DNA from: Leptospiraceae bacterium
Lineage (GTDB): Bacteria; Spirochaetota; Leptospiria; Leptospirales; Leptonemataceae
DNA length: 8,396 bases
Reading direction: 5' to 3'
Assembly (NCBI GenBank): GCA_020440935.1
Contig: JAGRNC010000098.1
Coordinates: forward strand, 1 to 8,396
Shown one piece after another: positions 7,341 to 8,396 of this stretch. Below the pieces are notes generated by a model. It was given only the letters and a program-made list of their open reading frames with translations, did no database searches and had not been told where the DNA came from. Made by a program: the position numbers and the translations under genes. Positions within the stretch are counted from its first letter, which is position 1. Every line of letters begins with the position of its first letter.

Positions 7341-7369
7341 ATATTAACCTGCGACAGTTAAGGATCCAA
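7341..7369 (-). promoter_or_regulatory. Candidate sigma70-type promoter for the 967-aa receptor
   Basis: On the minus strand TTGGAT (7369-7364) is separated by 17 bp from TAATAT (7346-7341), with three and four of six positions matching the consensus hexamers. Transcription would begin near 7334, about 35 bases before the chosen ATG at 7298. That would leave almost no leader for the alternative TTG at 7325. It sits in the 154-bp gap after the phosphatase gene, next to a T-rich run (CTTTCTTTTTT on the minus strand) with no strong stem in front of it. I see no clear terminator for the phosphatase gene. Confidence 0.3.
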
Positions 7370-7452
7370 AAAAGAAAGCCAAACTAACTTCCAAATCCTG
7401 TAGCACAGAACAGCTTTCTGATGTTCGCTACTATTTCGCTGCTATTTTGTAA

Positions 7453-8396
7453 CTACTGTTCCAGGTTCGCTCTTATCTTTTCCAGCAACTGGCCAGCGCG
7501 CAAATCCTCTGGATCCACTTCCATAGCTCTCCGTGCCTGCTCGGTGGCTTTTGCCAGATCGCCCAGATCAAAATACACTCTTGCCAGCAATCGCAGCATG
7601 GAACCGTGGTTCGCGAGTTCCTGTTGCGCCTGTTCCAGGTATTCCAGCGCCTGATGGCTCTCTCCCAATTTCCACATGCACAACCCACGATAGTAAAGAG
7701 ACAGAGTGGAGTCCGGGGCATCTGAGCTATCCATGAGCTCCAGCGCTCTTCGATAATTACCGCTCTTAACCTGACGGACGATTTGCTCCATGTCCACAGG
7801 CTCGCTACGTCGGGCAGGAACAGAATGATACCCGATGCGAATTAGCGATAGATCGTCGGTGAGCTCGCCCTGTCTTTGGAGATCGGCGAGAATCAAATCG
7901 AGATCTCCGTTACCGCGCTTGCAGACTTCCAGAAACTTGTTCTCGTCCTGATTAATGACCCGCCCTTCTGTGTTAGAGGAAATTACAAGATCGTCGCGAC
8001 CATCCGAACCTGCGATCAGTACGTCACCTTGCTCGAGCTGAAATTCGAAGACCGTGGGCTCTTCGGGCACAGGCATACCAAACTTTCGTGTGCTTATTTC
8101 TTCCTCCAGAAATGCCGCTTCGCCCCGTCGAAACAAAACAGTGTGCGGATGTTCTGCATTTAGATAGAACATCTTTCCTGTGGACTCTTCGATAATTCCA
8201 AGCACTCCGGACACAAACATGCTACCATCGAAGGTCTCAAAGATTCGCTGTATTTCTGAATACGTTTCTGTCATCCATTGTCTGGGCGGTATCTTCAAAT
8301 CGCGGTCATTTGCAGAAGACCTGACCATAATAGAATTGATCAACGAGCCCATTACCAGAGCGCCGCCGGCACCCTGCATGGATTTTCCCATGGCAT
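7453..8396 (-). CDS. SpoIIE-family (PP2C-type) serine phosphatase with C-terminal TPR domain, C-terminal part
   Basis: This is the C-terminal part of a regulatory serine/threonine phosphatase of the SpoIIE/RsbU type; such enzymes usually dephosphorylate anti-sigma-factor antagonists in partner-switching systems. The reading frame is open to the window edge, where it reads A-M-G-K-S-M-Q-G-A-G-G-A-L-V-M-G. This is the part of the catalytic core just after the first metal-binding Asp, so the ATG at 8391 is internal and the start lies beyond the window. Counting from that Met, the later metal motifs are G-S-D-G-R-D-D-L (128-135) and T-D-D-L-S-L-I-R-I (178-186). After a short linker, residues about 201-312 form roughly three TPR helix pairs (for example GNYRRALELM, LYYRGLCMWKLGESHQALEYL, VYFDLGDLAKATEQARRAME is the third), a protein-binding tail. 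The N-terminal sensor region is not visible. The gene precedes the receptor pair on the same strand, 154 bp away. A functional link to the receptors is not shown. Confidence 0.88.
   Translation of the reverse strand, partial: AMGKSMQGAGGALVMGSLINSIMVRSSANDRDLKIPPRQWMTETYSEIQRIFETFDGSMFVSGVLGIIEESTGKMFYLNAEHPHTVLFRRGEAAFLEEEISTRKFGMPVPEEPTVFEFQLEQGDVLIAGSDGRDDLVISSNTEGRVINQDENKFLEVCKRGNGDLDLILADLQRQGELTDDLSLIRIGYHSVPARRSEPVDMEQIVRQVKSGNYRRALELMDSSDAPDSTLSLYYRGLCMWKLGESHQALEYLEQAQQELANHGSMLRLLARVYFDLGDLAKATEQARRAMEVDPEDLRAGQLLEKIRANLEQ

Noticed and set aside
7453..8391. Phosphatase as a complete 312-residue protein starting at ATG 8391
   Set aside because: The Met lies inside a conserved catalytic motif and the frame is open to the window edge, so the N-terminal part is outside.

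Overview
The window looks like chromosomal DNA from a diderm bacterium, most likely a spirochaete of the Leptospirales (Leptospira, Leptonema or Turneriella type). This is an inference from gene content: a SpoIIE-family phosphatase fragment with the GKSMQGAGGALVMG motif and a TPR tail, a small Cys-rich putative lipoprotein with a loose spirochaete-type lipobox, and outer-membrane TonB-dependent receptors. By eye the base composition is near 50% GC, which argues against low-GC Leptospira and fits a Leptonema/Turneriella-like organism better. I could not confirm the taxon.

Layout. At the left edge (2-700, +) is the C-terminal third of a copper-type P1B ATPase, cut by the window. After about 210 bp without a gene comes a small secreted protein, probably a lipoprotein (913-1284, +). 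The rest is on the minus strand and converges on it. Read in transcription order, it is: the C-terminal part of a SpoIIE/PP2C phosphatase with a TPR tail (8396-7453, cut by the right edge), a 967-residue TonB-dependent receptor (7298-4395), and a second, 945-residue TonB-dependent receptor (4230-1393). The gaps of about 155-165 bp between these three are long enough for separate promoters, and I see weak candidates in both.

The most notable content is the receptor pair. Both carry, between signal peptide and TonB box, the same kind of extra periplasmic domain of about 135-140 residues. It ends in a long amphipathic helix and a charged linker. It does not look like the STN signalling domain of FecA-type transducers nor like the carboxypeptidase-like extension of Bacteroidetes SusC proteins. 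Its order of strands and helices, and the pattern 'hhSGaYxR...QIYxPETGxxIDAxN', suggest a TolB-N/CsgG/LpoB-like alpha-beta fold. The plugs and barrels have diverged strongly, so the two probably import different ligands while sharing the same periplasmic partner or mode of energisation. The ligand is not evident for either. The copper ATPase is a neighbour but is on the opposite strand and convergent, so a metal link is only a possibility.

No tRNA, rRNA, CRISPR array, insertion sequence or phage gene is visible. Apart from the receptor pair and features inside it, the region looks like ordinary chromosome.
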